Source: Asaia sp037151935
GTDB taxonomy: Bacteria > Pseudomonadota > Alphaproteobacteria > Acetobacterales > Acetobacteraceae
Direction of reading: 5' to 3'
DNA length: 64,000 nt
Assembly (NCBI RefSeq): GCF_051628905.1
Contig: NZ_CP157575.1
Span: 930,001 to 994,000, forward strand
The notes under the pieces were generated by a model. The model searched no databases. It was not told the origin of the DNA and saw only the letters and a program-made list of their open reading frames with translations. Shown one piece after another: positions 16,959 through 25,165 of this stretch. Each line of letters opens with the position of its first letter. Positions within the stretch are counted from its first letter, which is position 1. A program made the translations under genes and the position numbers.

Positions 16959-19900
16959 TTATTTGGCAAGCTGGCGCATGACGCCGGGTAATAGCATGGC
17001 AAAGGGATTGACCGAGAGTGTCGGATTGCTCGCCGTGCCCGTCACCGTGAAAGTCGCGGCAAGGAGCCCTCCGCCTTTTTCGGGAGAGAACAGCTTGCCC
17101 ACATTGGGCAGGCGCCCCGGCGCAGCGTTGATGCCGAATACCGGCACCACCGTGCCCTGAAGATCGAGCTTGCCCTGATCGAGGCCAATCTTCCCCTCAA
17201 GCGTCGCACCGAGAGCCGGATTGCCAAGATGCCCCTCACGAATCGTCATGACATCATTGGATATCTTCACCGGCAAACGCAGATGCTGCACCTCGAAGCG
17301 TTCCTCACTGGCCTGAGACCAGTTGAAAACGGAGAGATGGGTGGCCGCGGTCAGGGCAGCAGGTGGCTGCATGAATGTAAACGGCGAAACGGAAATGACG
17401 CCATCGAAGGGGGGCAGCTGCCCGGCGCCACCATCGCCGACATGCCCGGCGATCTGAGCCTTTCCGCCTTCGAGCCGCGCCGTCATCCCGGTCTGGTTCA
17501 GCAGCATGCCCAGATTTTCAACATCGAGCTGCAGATAACGCCCGGCGCCCCGAGGCATGAGCTGCATCTTTACAGCAACGGGCTGGCGTGCAGAAAAATG
17601 CCCGGTTTCCAGACGATTATTCCGATGCTCGAGGTGAGCCACGACCCCGCCGAAAGAGCCGGTCGGGCTGTAGAACAGGCGGTCAGTGGCGAGATCGACA
17701 TTCCACCGCATTTCAGGCGCCGATTTCGCCATGGGCTTCACGGGGGGCTTCGCTGCGGGTTTCGCTGTCGGAAGCAGAGGCGTTCTGGCGCTCTTCTCTT
17801 TTTTATCATTACCATGGAGCAGAGGAGCGAGATCGAGATCATGCGCATGGACATGCACATTGATCGGCGCGCCCTCGAAACTCGGCAATTCGATCACCGC
17901 ATCGCCATTCGATCGGCCGATGACAAAATTATCGAGGGCCAGGCTGCGCACCTGACCTTCGGTAACCTGACCACGTCCCGCGACATGCAGACCCGGGCCT
18001 TCTGCCGAGATCTGGTCGAGCGCCGCGACATGCCCGTCTCTCAAACCGATATGAGCTGAGGCTGTCGCCTCATCGCCCTGCATCTTGCGCCAGACGGGGA
18101 TGGTCAGCGCGGCATCGGCAAGATTCAGGGCAAGCAGCAGATCGGCATGCCCGTCGAAACGGGCCTTGTAATCGGCCACAAGCTGCGCCCGCCCCTTGAA
18201 CAGGCTTTGACTGCCGATATGCGAGCGCTCAAGCGCCACCTCGTCGAACACCGAAACGGCATGGACCTGCTCTCGCAGCCCCCCGTCACGACTGAGAAAA
18301 TTCTCTTCGAGCCGGGCGGTGGTCGGCACGTTGTCGAGCAGACCGCTGCCGTCTAGGCTGAGGTGACGCTCCGTCGCCTTCATCGTGCCCGAAGCGCCGG
18401 TCAGATCGCGCCCTAGCACCACATTTCCCAGAGCCACATTTTCGAAACGCGCTTCGGCCGTGACATGGATCTGGCCGTTTTCGATATGAGACGACAGAGG
18501 CAGGCTTATCTGCCCCGTCACCACCACCGGGCCTGAAGAATGGGTGAACGGCAGCGGATGACGCGACAAGAGGTGAAGCCTCGGGTGCGCCAGCAGCGCG
18601 AGATGCGCCGCCAGATCGCCGGAGAGGGCGAGACTGATCGTGCCCATCTGGTCACGGGCCATCAGATCGCTGATCAGCATACTGCCGCCGTCGAGGTGCA
18701 GTCGGGGCGCATTTCTGGCATCGCTGCTGGGTTGTGCACCGCCCAGAAAATCGATCTTGAGCGTGTCCGGTCCGGCAAAGCTGAACCGCGCCGAAACATC
18801 CTCTGCGGGCGGTATCGGTCTCAGCCAATGCACCGTTGTGTCATCCACTTCGAGACTCGCAGAAGTCTGAACCGGGCGCAGATGCTCCCAACCCGTTTCG
18901 CTGCGTATCGTCGCGGCAATGGAGAGCCCCTTGCCTGTGCCTTGTGTCAGATTGCGCGTCACCCAGCGCCGCGCACCCTTCATGACAATGCGTGGCCAGA
19001 TAGCCGCCATATGGGGCACATCAAGCGTCGTGGCCGAGGCAGAGACCTGACCGTCTATCTGTCGAGCCCGTGTCAACGAATCGATATGCAGCGTGCCGCC
19101 TGCGGCAAAATGCGTGGGATGGCCAAGATCGTCGACAAGGGTAATGCCCGCCTGTACGCCATCGATGACGGACTCCTTCCCCTGCAAAGCGAAATGAGCG
19201 GTAACGATACCCTCACTAATCTGAAGCGGCTGGTCATCTTTCTGGTCGATCGTCCCCTTGCCGAGCCGGAGGAAGAGCGTGGCATCGGGCATCGGCAATG
19301 CGTTCTTTCCCGCGCGGTTCGGCGGCAAAAGCTGGAATTGCACATCCAGCGCTACCGGCACGTGCCATGCCTGGCTATGGGGCAATAATCCCGCGAAAAG
19401 GGTCGGCATCACCGGGCCGAGCGCCGCCTGCCAGGAGGCGCCCCCATCCTGGCCTGCAACACCAAGCGCCTCAAACGGCATCCTCGGTTCTGCGGCAGGG
19501 CCGAACGTCCCGTTCATCTTGCCGAACCAGCCGGTCTGCGCCGCATCGACCGGGCGATCGAGCCTAGCCCCGGTAAAATGCAGTGCGAGATCACCGAAGG
19601 CCTGATCATGGCCCGGCACGGCATCGCGCAGAACGGCAGTCACATCATGCAGTGTCAGACTATGCAGAAATGCGATCGAAAACCCGCCAGAGCGGGAGGG
19701 CCGATGCACGGCACCTGGCCAGTCGAGATCGACGTTGCCATCAGGCGTACGACGCAGAATGATCCGTGCCGTGTCGACGTCGAGACGCGTTGGTTCGAAG
19801 GCGCCGCGTAGAAGCGGCGCCATTCTGAGCGCCATGCGCGCATCACGGGCGGCAAGCGTCGCGCTGCCATCCTGACGAAGGATACGCAGCCCCGTCGCTT

Positions 19901-20180
19901 CAACGATCAGAAGGGGATGGACATGTTTCAGCCCCGGCTGCCAGCTCAGAAAAACCCTGTCCCAGGTCAGACGACCGGCGGGGTGGTCAGGCTGTTGCCC
20001 GGCCTGAACTGCAACAGGGGTGAAATGCCTGGCAATCCCGGTAACATCGAGCGGGCCGGCAGAGAGACGCCAGAGAAATGCCGCGCCGGCCACAAGCAGG
20101 AAGGCAAGTGGCAGGGTTACGACAAGCGCCCCGAGACGGAACGCCCGCCAGGACGCACGATGAAAGAAATCGTGCGGCAC
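16959..20180 (-). CDS. giant AsmA/YhdP-like envelope protein
   Basis: A 1073-residue protein with one N-terminal membrane helix (about residues 17-38) and a very long periplasmic body of beta-rich repeats. The C-terminal region (GVISVSPFTFMQ, then LEGKIGLDQGKLDLQGTVVPVFGIN) matches the AsmA-like C-terminal domain of YhdP/DUF3971 proteins, which are thought to move phospholipids to the outer membrane. A Lys/Pro/Ala-rich linker lies near residue 810. The start is GTG at 20180, 15 bp after the bcp stop, with a weak ribosome binding site. The family is confident; individual function is not. Confidence 0.85.
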   Translation of the reverse strand: MPHDFFHRASWRAFRLGALVVTLPLAFLLVAGAAFLWRLSAGPLDVTGIARHFTPVAVQAGQQPDHPAGRLTWDRVFLSWQPGLKHVHPLLIVEATGLRILRQDGSATLAARDARMALRMAPLLRGAFEPTRLDVDTARIILRRTPDGNVDLDWPGAVHRPSRSGGFSIAFLHSLTLHDVTAVLRDAVPGHDQAFGDLALHFTGARLDRPVDAAQTGWFGKMNGTFGPAAEPRMPFEALGVAGQDGGASWQAALGPVMPTLFAGLLPHSQAWHVPVALDVQFQLLPPNRAGKNALPMPDATLFLRLGKGTIDQKDDQPLQISEGIVTAHFALQGKESVIDGVQAGITLVDDLGHPTHFAAGGTLHIDSLTRARQIDGQVSASATTLDVPHMAAIWPRIVMKGARRWVTRNLTQGTGKGLSIAATIRSETGWEHLRPVQTSASLEVDDTTVHWLRPIPPAEDVSARFSFAGPDTLKIDFLGGAQPSSDARNAPRLHLDGGSMLISDLMARDQMGTISLALSGDLAAHLALLAHPRLHLLSRHPLPFTHSSGPVVVTGQISLPLSSHIENGQIHVTAEARFENVALGNVVLGRDLTGASGTMKATERHLSLDGSGLLDNVPTTARLEENFLSRDGGLREQVHAVSVFDEVALERSHIGSQSLFKGRAQLVADYKARFDGHADLLLALNLADAALTIPVWRKMQGDEATASAHIGLRDGHVAALDQISAEGPGLHVAGRGQVTEGQVRSLALDNFVIGRSNGDAVIELPSFEGAPINVHVHAHDLDLAPLLHGNDKKEKSARTPLLPTAKPAAKPPVKPMAKSAPEMRWNVDLATDRLFYSPTGSFGGVVAHLEHRNNRLETGHFSARQPVAVKMQLMPRGAGRYLQLDVENLGMLLNQTGMTARLEGGKAQIAGHVGDGGAGQLPPFDGVISVSPFTFMQPPAALTAATHLSVFNWSQASEERFEVQHLRLPVKISNDVMTIREGHLGNPALGATLEGKIGLDQGKLDLQGTVVPVFGINAAPGRLPNVGKLFSPEKGGGLLAATFTVTGTASNPTLSVNPFAMLLPGVMRQLAK

Positions 20181-20195
20181 TATTTCGATGAAAAC

Positions 20196-20657
20196 CTACA
20201 ATTCGGAGGCGGCTTCGGTCACTAGGGCGACGTGCTCGGCAGGCTTCACCTTGCGCCAGATGGCGCGGATCACACCATCGGCGTCGACCAGAAACGAACT
20301 GCGCTCCATGCCGAAATAGGTCTTGCCATAATTGGTCTTCTCAACCCAAGTGCCGTAGCGATCGGCCAGTTCATGCTCGGCATCGCTGGCGAGGATGAAA
20401 TCGAGCCCGTATTTCTTGGCGAAACGCTCGAGCTTCTCGACTGGGTCGGGGCTGATGCCGATCACTTTCAGCCCCAGAGTGCCGAGTGTCTGCTTCTGGT
20501 CGCGCAGGTCGCATGCCTGGGTCGTGCATCCCGGCGTATCGGCCTTGGGATAGAAATAAACCAGATAGGGCTGCCCCTTCAGAGCCTCGCTGTCGATGGT
20601 CTGGCCACCGCAAGCAGGAAGGGAGAAAGCGGGCGCCCTATCGCCAATAGCTACCAT
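20196..20657 (-). CDS. bcp: thioredoxin-dependent peroxiredoxin, BCP/PrxQ type
   Basis: A 153-residue peroxiredoxin that reduces hydrogen peroxide and organic hydroperoxides. The peroxidatic cysteine is Cys44 and the resolving cysteine Cys49 in the motif TPGCTTQAC, which is the atypical 2-Cys PrxQ arrangement. FYPKADTPGC and the GMERSSFLVD segment are family hallmarks. It is cytoplasmic, with no signal peptide. It precedes the giant AsmA-like gene by 15 bp, so the two are probably co-transcribed. Confidence 0.94.
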   Translation of the reverse strand: MVAIGDRAPAFSLPACGGQTIDSEALKGQPYLVYFYPKADTPGCTTQACDLRDQKQTLGTLGLKVIGISPDPVEKLERFAKKYGLDFILASDAEHELADRYGTWVEKTNYGKTYFGMERSSFLVDADGVIRAIWRKVKPAEHVALVTEAASEL

Positions 20658-20678
20658 GATGAAATCGAGACCTCGTGC

Positions 20679-21047
20679 TCAATATGCGGGATATGCCGGG
20701 TAGGAGGGATAGACTGCAACCGGCGGCGGGTAAACCACCCGCGGAGGCGGCTGATAGACCACTGGCGGGGGCGGAGCGTAGATGACAGGCGGCGGCGGCG
20801 GCGCGACATAGGGACGAGCGATCGCACCGATCACCGCGCCACCTACAAGACCACCGACCAGACCGCCGACAAAGGCGTTACCGCCCCCGCCGCGATGCCA
20901 GCCGCGATCGCCACGCCAACCGGGGCCCCCTCCATGCCAGCCGGGGCCACCGCCCCAGCCATAGGGATGAGCCTGAGCCAAGGGAGCGCCCCCCAGAAGA
21001 CCTGCAAGGGGCAGAGCCGCGAGGCCAATTTTCAGGATATGACGCAT
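20679..21047 (-). CDS. secreted glycine-zipper protein with Pro/Tyr-rich tail
   Basis: A 122-residue envelope protein. The start is set by a perfect AGGAGG (complement of 21055-21060) 7 bp before ATG 21047; longer open frame upstream has no such support. A Sec signal peptide covers about residues 1-25 (cut after AQA). A Gly/Trp-rich stretch with repeated GPGW-type units is followed by a glycine-zipper segment (FVGGLVGGLVGGAVIGA) that could insert in or pack on membrane. The last 50 residues are Pro/Tyr/Val repeats ending in YPAYPAY. Similar proteins are widespread but uncharacterised. Confidence 0.75.
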   Translation of the reverse strand: MRHILKIGLAALPLAGLLGGAPLAQAHPYGWGGGPGWHGGGPGWRGDRGWHRGGGGNAFVGGLVGGLVGGAVIGAIARPYVAPPPPPVIYAPPPPVVYQPPPRVVYPPPVAVYPSYPAYPAY

Positions 21048-21215
21048 TTGGAAACCTCCTCGACGGACCGGGCCAAACAGAGCGGCCGATCCGACATGAA
21101 CGTTATACCCCGGATATGGTGTCGAATTTTGGACGGAACAGGACAAAAAACGGGCAGAAATGTAACATAATCGCGCAGAACGGCCCATTTAGCGCTTCCA
21201 AAGGGCTGAAACGAC

Positions 21216-21812
21216 CTAGTGTGCCAGCTTCAGCGCGTCAATTTCGTGAAAGCCCTCAGGCTCCTTGAAAATCTCGGGGCCCTGTGGCGTCTCGGCATAG
21301 GTCACCGCGCGAATCAATGGTGTGCCGTCATGTGTCGCCAAAAGCAGCACACCATTATCGGCGTAGCAGAAATCGGCACTCCGCCCATCCGTATCGGTTG
21401 TCGTCCAGTGGGTGCAGTTCTGGTTGGCCACGCGATCCGCTGCCCCCCTGACCCACTGACCCGAAGCCCGCTCTCCGGGTGGCGCGAACTGGGAGTCCGG
21501 CGCGCCCGAAACCGTGTAGGTCTTGGCGCGCGTATCGACCACAGAAAGACGATGTGCGCGATAATCGGTCAGCATGATCAGCCCCGTCGACGTCATGTCG
21601 AGACGCTGCTGCCAATGGCCCGCGTTCCAGCGCATACGCTGAGGATAGATCTGCCCGTCCGGCCCGGTTGCCTCATAGGTGACATCCACATCGACCTGCG
21701 GCGTCACATAAGGCGTGGAAGCAGTAGACGCAGCGGTCTCATCCGCCATAGCCGACGAGACCGTGGGAGAGAGCGTGGCCAGAGCGAGGCCGCAAAGGGC
21801 AAAAGCCTTCAT
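21216..21812 (-). CDS. secreted protein, paralogue of the upstream gene
   Basis: A 198-residue periplasmic protein of unknown function with a signal peptide (residues 1-23, cut after SSAMA). It shares a pattern with the preceding gene product: an N-terminal beta region starting VDVTYEATG, and a cysteine pair in NCTHWTTTDTDG...DFCYADNGVLLL, equivalent to CNKWTITTTHG...ACVTEDGVIL there. The two probably arose by duplication. ATG 21812 is only 2 bp after the upstream stop (TGATCATG). A longer open frame to 22049 overlaps the upstream gene and is rejected. The overall look resembles DUF4412-type lipid-binding-like proteins, a weak guess. Confidence 0.7.
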   Translation of the reverse strand: MKAFALCGLALATLSPTVSSAMADETAASTASTPYVTPQVDVDVTYEATGPDGQIYPQRMRWNAGHWQQRLDMTSTGLIMLTDYRAHRLSVVDTRAKTYTVSGAPDSQFAPPGERASGQWVRGAADRVANQNCTHWTTTDTDGRSADFCYADNGVLLLATHDGTPLIRAVTYAETPQGPEIFKEPEGFHEIDALKLAH

Positions 21813-21814
21813 GA

Positions 21815-22447
21815 TCACGGCTTGGCAGAGCTCTGCGGACCCGCACCGTGCGGGATGGGCATCTGGGCCGTGATCTGCTGGTAATCGGCAGGCGGGACAA
21901 ACAGCGTATCGGCGATAGGCCCGTAGGTAACCTTCTGCGCTTCGAGCTTGCCGTGCAGCCCATCCGCATCGACGCCCTCCTCGCTCAGGATAACCCCGTC
22001 TTCCGTCACGCAGGCCAACGCCTTGCCGTGGGTGGTGGTGATGGTCCATTTGTTACATGCAAGACCCGCTACCGTTCCGGTGCCGTCAGGAGCGTATTGC
22101 ATCGACATGTCGAGCATGAACGGATTACGCAGGCCATGCTTGGGCGCAAAGCTCGTATAGACGCGCTGCTTATGCATGATCAGCGTCACGCGCTGGGCGG
22201 GTCGGTCGAGAATGGTCGAACCAGCATGGTCCGCTGCGTCGATGCGCAGCTTGTCACCCTCGGCCTTGAACTGCACGACGGCCTGGACGGGATTGGGCAT
22301 TTTTTCAGGCTGCACCGAATAAACCACCGTGACGTCGCGAGAAGGCGAAAGTCGCGGGTGCTGCTGGGCCAGAGCCGTGCCTGCCCCGCCCGTCATGAGG
22401 GCGACCAGCGAAAGCGCCGTAGCGCCCTTTACTTGGAACATCGACAT
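21815..22447 (-). CDS. secreted protein, first of a tandem paralogous pair
   Basis: A 210-residue protein with a signal peptide (residues 1-27, cut after ALA) and a beta-rich mature part. ATG 22447 follows GGAGG by 7 bp, so this is the leading gene of a two-gene unit with 21216-21812. Two cysteines about 16 residues apart flank the W-T-T-T-x-x-x-G stretch shared with the downstream paralogue, and probably form a disulfide. The repeated tests of charge and Tyr/Met positions suggest a small ligand-binding barrel, but no function is known. Confidence 0.7.
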   Translation of the reverse strand: MSMFQVKGATALSLVALMTGGAGTALAQQHPRLSPSRDVTVVYSVQPEKMPNPVQAVVQFKAEGDKLRIDAADHAGSTILDRPAQRVTLIMHKQRVYTSFAPKHGLRNPFMLDMSMQYAPDGTGTVAGLACNKWTITTTHGKALACVTEDGVILSEEGVDADGLHGKLEAQKVTYGPIADTLFVPPADYQQITAQMPIPHGAGPQSSAKP

Positions 22448-22467
22448 TTTATTCCCTCCAATACGCC

Positions 22468-23142
22468 CTAACGAGCGTCGATACCGTCACGAAGACGGAT
22501 GATCTCCTGTCGGAGCCTGCCCAGCGTGACATCTTCTTCCCACGATGCCTCAATCCCGACCGCGCGGTCCAGCATCAAGCGATAGTCTGCATCACGAACG
22601 GTGAGACAACCGAATGTTTCCAGATGCGCGGTCGGAAACTGCGTATCGAGCAGCACGAATCCTGAGCTACGCAGTGACGCGACTAGATGAACGAGCGCCG
22701 TCTTCGAGGCGTCCGTTTGTCTTGAGAACATGCTCTCGCCGAAAAACGCCCCGCCCAGCTTCACGCCATAAAGCCCGCCGACGAGCGCGCCGTCGGTCCA
22801 GGTCTCGATCGAATGCGCGTGACCGAGTCGATGCAAGAGACTGTACTGCGCCTGCAGACGCTGGCTGATCCAGGTACCGCCTCGCCCCGGAATCTCGGCG
22901 CAGCACCGGATTACCTCATCGAAACACCGATTGCTCGTTACGTCGAAACGCCCCTGAAGCAGGGTGCGGGCGAGTCTGCGTGAAAGATGAAAGCCCGAAT
23001 TGAGCGGAAGAATGCCGCGCTCCTCCGGGCGATGCCAACTTATATCCTCGCAATCGCGCCCGTCGGACATCGGAAAGATGCCCTGTCGGTAGGCGCTGAG
23101 AAGATGCACCGGCGTGAGCGGATCAGGCTGCATGACACGCAT
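22468..23142 (-). CDS. aat: leucyl/phenylalanyl-tRNA--protein transferase
   Basis: A 224-residue enzyme of the N-degron pathway. It transfers Leu or Phe from tRNA to proteins with N-terminal Lys/Arg, marking them for ClpAP. Landmarks are the opening LSAYRQGIFPM, SWHRPEERGILPL, SIETWTDGALVGGLYGV and GGAFFGESMFSR. The start is uncertain: ATG 23142 (MRVMQPDP) has GGAG 10 bp upstream and gives the usual length; ATG 23133 is also possible, while the longer frame to 23220 overlaps the divergent small gene's upstream region. The arrangement is divergent from the 54-residue ORF at 23240. Confidence 0.92.
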   Translation of the reverse strand: MRVMQPDPLTPVHLLSAYRQGIFPMSDGRDCEDISWHRPEERGILPLNSGFHLSRRLARTLLQGRFDVTSNRCFDEVIRCCAEIPGRGGTWISQRLQAQYSLLHRLGHAHSIETWTDGALVGGLYGVKLGGAFFGESMFSRQTDASKTALVHLVASLRSSGFVLLDTQFPTAHLETFGCLTVRDADYRLMLDRAVGIEASWEEDVTLGRLRQEIIRLRDGIDAR

Positions 23143-23239
23143 CCCGTCGGCGCTCCGAAAGCCAGTGCGGTTTCCGATGGGCACTAACGGACTCATCATG
23201 ATAGGAGAGCTGGCCCCCACCGCGAGATGGAATTCCCGA

Positions 23240-23404
23240 ATGCCCCTGACCTTCGTTTATCTGATCGGCATCGCCCTTAGCGCTGTTCTCGCCTTTTTCG
23301 CACCGCATTATCAGGTGCTGGCGTTCGTCATGACAGCGCTGTTCTCGATCCAGCTCGTTCCGGTGGGATTGTTCGAGGCATTCCACACGCCGAAATCGGA
23401 ATAG
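23240..23404 (+). CDS. 54-residue predicted membrane protein
   Basis: A short ORF starting MPLTFVYLIGIALSAVLAFF. It has two hydrophobic segments (about residues 3-18 and 23-43) separated by a short polar turn (PHYQ), giving a hairpin-like two-helix membrane protein with a polar C terminus (FHTPKSE). The frame is open further upstream (to 23114), but that part overlaps aat and has no membrane-protein character; the upstream ATG at 23198 is an alternative. The ribosome binding site is weak (TGGAA). It diverges from aat and converges with the EcsC-family gene. No family recognised. Confidence 0.5.
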   Translation: MPLTFVYLIGIALSAVLAFFAPHYQVLAFVMTALFSIQLVPVGLFEAFHTPKSE

Positions 23405-23406
23405 GC

Positions 23407-23589
23407 TCACTGCCGGTGGCCGGGTAGCGCGCTTGGCCGGAATATTCCCACGCGAAGGCGAGCTGGGACAACGCCAGCCATGGCAGCAGACCCCGTGGTG
23501 GTGACTCCCAGGGTCACGCCTCCAGACGAAACCCGTTTCGAAGTAGTACCTTCTGAAAGGCCATGCTTTTGAGCGCCGTCGTTCATGGC
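23407..23589 (-). CDS. possible small ORF, doubtful
   Basis: Minus-strand ORF of about 60 codons (ATG near 23589, starting MNDGAQKHGL), preceded by GGGAAG 9 bp upstream and lying about 37 bp after the EcsC-family stop. The product is Gly/Thr/Val-rich with no clear signal peptide or membrane helix. It covers most of a 221-bp gap that otherwise holds nothing I can name. It may be a real small protein, a decayed gene or chance. Confidence 0.22.
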   Translation of the reverse strand, partial: AMNDGAQKHGLSEGTTSKRVSSGGVTLGVTTTGSAAMAGVVPARLRVGIFRPSALPGHRQ

Positions 23590-23625
23590 GAAAAACTTCC
23601 CGCACAAAGCCCCTTGGGCGGCGCA

Positions 23626-24462
23626 TTACGATGTCGCGTCGGCTGGCCCTGTCTGGCGCATATGCTGGGCGGTGTCGCGCACGATCGGCCCATGCTGCCT
23701 TTCGAGACGCCTGATGGTAAACTGTGCCCGCGCGACCGCGCGATAATGCGACAGAAACGCAGCGTTCAGCGAAGCGCCGCAAAGAGCCCCGGCCACAGGC
23801 ACCATTTGCAACGCGAATTTGCGCGACAGGCCGATACCGTAATGCGAGGCAACTTCGGCAATCAGCAGAACGATGGGCTTTCCGCGCATCAGCGCGCGCG
23901 CCGAGAAGAACCCGAGTTCGCTCTCATTGCCCGACTGACCGGCGAGAAAACCTCTCAGCGCAAAGACTTCCAGACAGGCCCGGCGTGTGTCTTCGTCGCT
24001 CAGATCTTCACCTTCCTCACGGGCGACACGGGCGATCTCGCGCATGATCGTCAAGGTCGTGAAGCCGATATCGGGCATAAGCCCGACGACACCGCCAAAA
24101 CCGCCAAGCGCGCCCGAAACGGCGACCGCCGCCTGAGCCGCCGGGTCGCGCCATTTGGGTGCCTTGATGGACGATTCCTGCGCCATGCCCAGAATCGCAA
24201 TATCGAAAGCCCGCGTAATCGACGCCTCGGCAAGACCTTGCAGCTTGGCCTGTATGTTAGGCGCCATGCCAAGGCCCTGCATGCCTAGGCGGGTTGCCTG
24301 ACCGACGGCGCCACCCATCAGATCGGCCAGGCGCACAAGCACACCGCGCCCATGCTCCACCTTGGCGAGCGCAGACTGAAGCTGAGCCAGAGACTCGCTA
24401 TCGAGAGAAAGCGGGGCGATTTCGCCGATTCCCGGGATCGTCGATCCGGTCGCTGAAGCCAT
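23626..24462 (-). CDS. EcsC family protein
   Basis: A 278-residue protein of the EcsC family, named for a gene next to the Bacillus Ecs ABC transporter; function unknown. A long Ala/Gly-rich helical core covers the middle, with hydrophobic segments around ALGGFGGVVGLMPDIGFTTL and MVPVAGALCGASLNAAF that could associate with membrane. ATG 24462 (MASATGST) follows GGAGA by 9 bp and is preferred over the ATG at 24507. No ABC transporter is adjacent here. Confidence 0.82.
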   Translation of the reverse strand: MASATGSTIPGIGEIAPLSLDSESLAQLQSALAKVEHGRGVLVRLADLMGGAVGQATRLGMQGLGMAPNIQAKLQGLAEASITRAFDIAILGMAQESSIKAPKWRDPAAQAAVAVSGALGGFGGVVGLMPDIGFTTLTIMREIARVAREEGEDLSDEDTRRACLEVFALRGFLAGQSGNESELGFFSARALMRGKPIVLLIAEVASHYGIGLSRKFALQMVPVAGALCGASLNAAFLSHYRAVARAQFTIRRLERQHGPIVRDTAQHMRQTGPADATS

Positions 24463-24677
24463 GAATTCTGTTCTCCCTGAACTGAGCGCGCCCGCAAGGC
24501 GGGGCATGGCACGGGTCTGTGGACATTAGGTCCGTCGCAGCAAACGCAACGCCCGACCCGACCGGCAGTCACCAAACTTTGTCGCAAGGCCGCTTTTTTT
24601 TCATCCTACAACGTCGAGAGAGAACGAAACAGCCGCACCCCTGTTAGAATGATGAATAGCGCAGGCAGGAGCCCTTG

Positions 24678-25160
24678 ATGCCCAGTACATTCCCCTTATC
24701 CCGGTTCGGCCTCGGTATCGCCACGCTGGCCGTTCCTCTCCTTCTCAGCCCTGGTCGCGCCGCAGCCGATCCAGCATCCCAGCTCCATGCCATGGAGCGA
24801 CCGCTCACTCCGGTCGAGAAGGTCGCCCTGCCCGATGGCGGCGCGCCTCCGCCGCCTCACGGCTATGAGGTGACGGAGGATTTTGACAATTCGCTAAGGG
24901 GCTATTCCTATACGGTTCGCTCCCATCAGGCGCTCGGCCTGCCAGGGGCGGAGGCCCATCAATCCACACAGATTCCAAACGATGCACCGTCGCATTTCTC
25001 GTTTCTGGGCTGGCCGGTCAAGTTCAATGCGCCCGTGCGCCCGCCTTATGAGAATTCAGCCTATCATAACTATGCCGGCTCACCGGGTAACGGCCAGACA
25101 GACGTGGTCGCGCAATCCGACGCAGCAGGCACGGCTTTATGGACCAACAACCAGAGGTAG
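24678..25160 (+). CDS. secreted proline-rich protein of unknown function
   Basis: A 160-residue exported protein. A Sec signal peptide covers about residues 1-29 (cut after GRAAA). The mature part is polar, rich in Pro, Tyr, His and Asn, with no cysteine. ATG 24678 follows AGGAG by 7 bp. The stop is only 5 bp before the likely start of the succinate-semialdehyde dehydrogenase gene, so the two are probably co-transcribed although no functional link is obvious. I do not recognise a family. Confidence 0.7.
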   Translation: MPSTFPLSRFGLGIATLAVPLLLSPGRAAADPASQLHAMERPLTPVEKVALPDGGAPPPPHGYEVTEDFDNSLRGYSYTVRSHQALGLPGAEAHQSTQIPNDAPSHFSFLGWPVKFNAPVRPPYENSAYHNYAGSPGNGQTDVVAQSDAAGTALWTNNQR

Positions 25161-25165
25161 AGATC

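Noticed and set aside
21813..22049. N-terminal extension of the second paralogous secreted protein
   Set aside because: The extra 79 residues overlap the upstream gene and would destroy the signal peptide; the ATG at 21812 follows the upstream stop directly.
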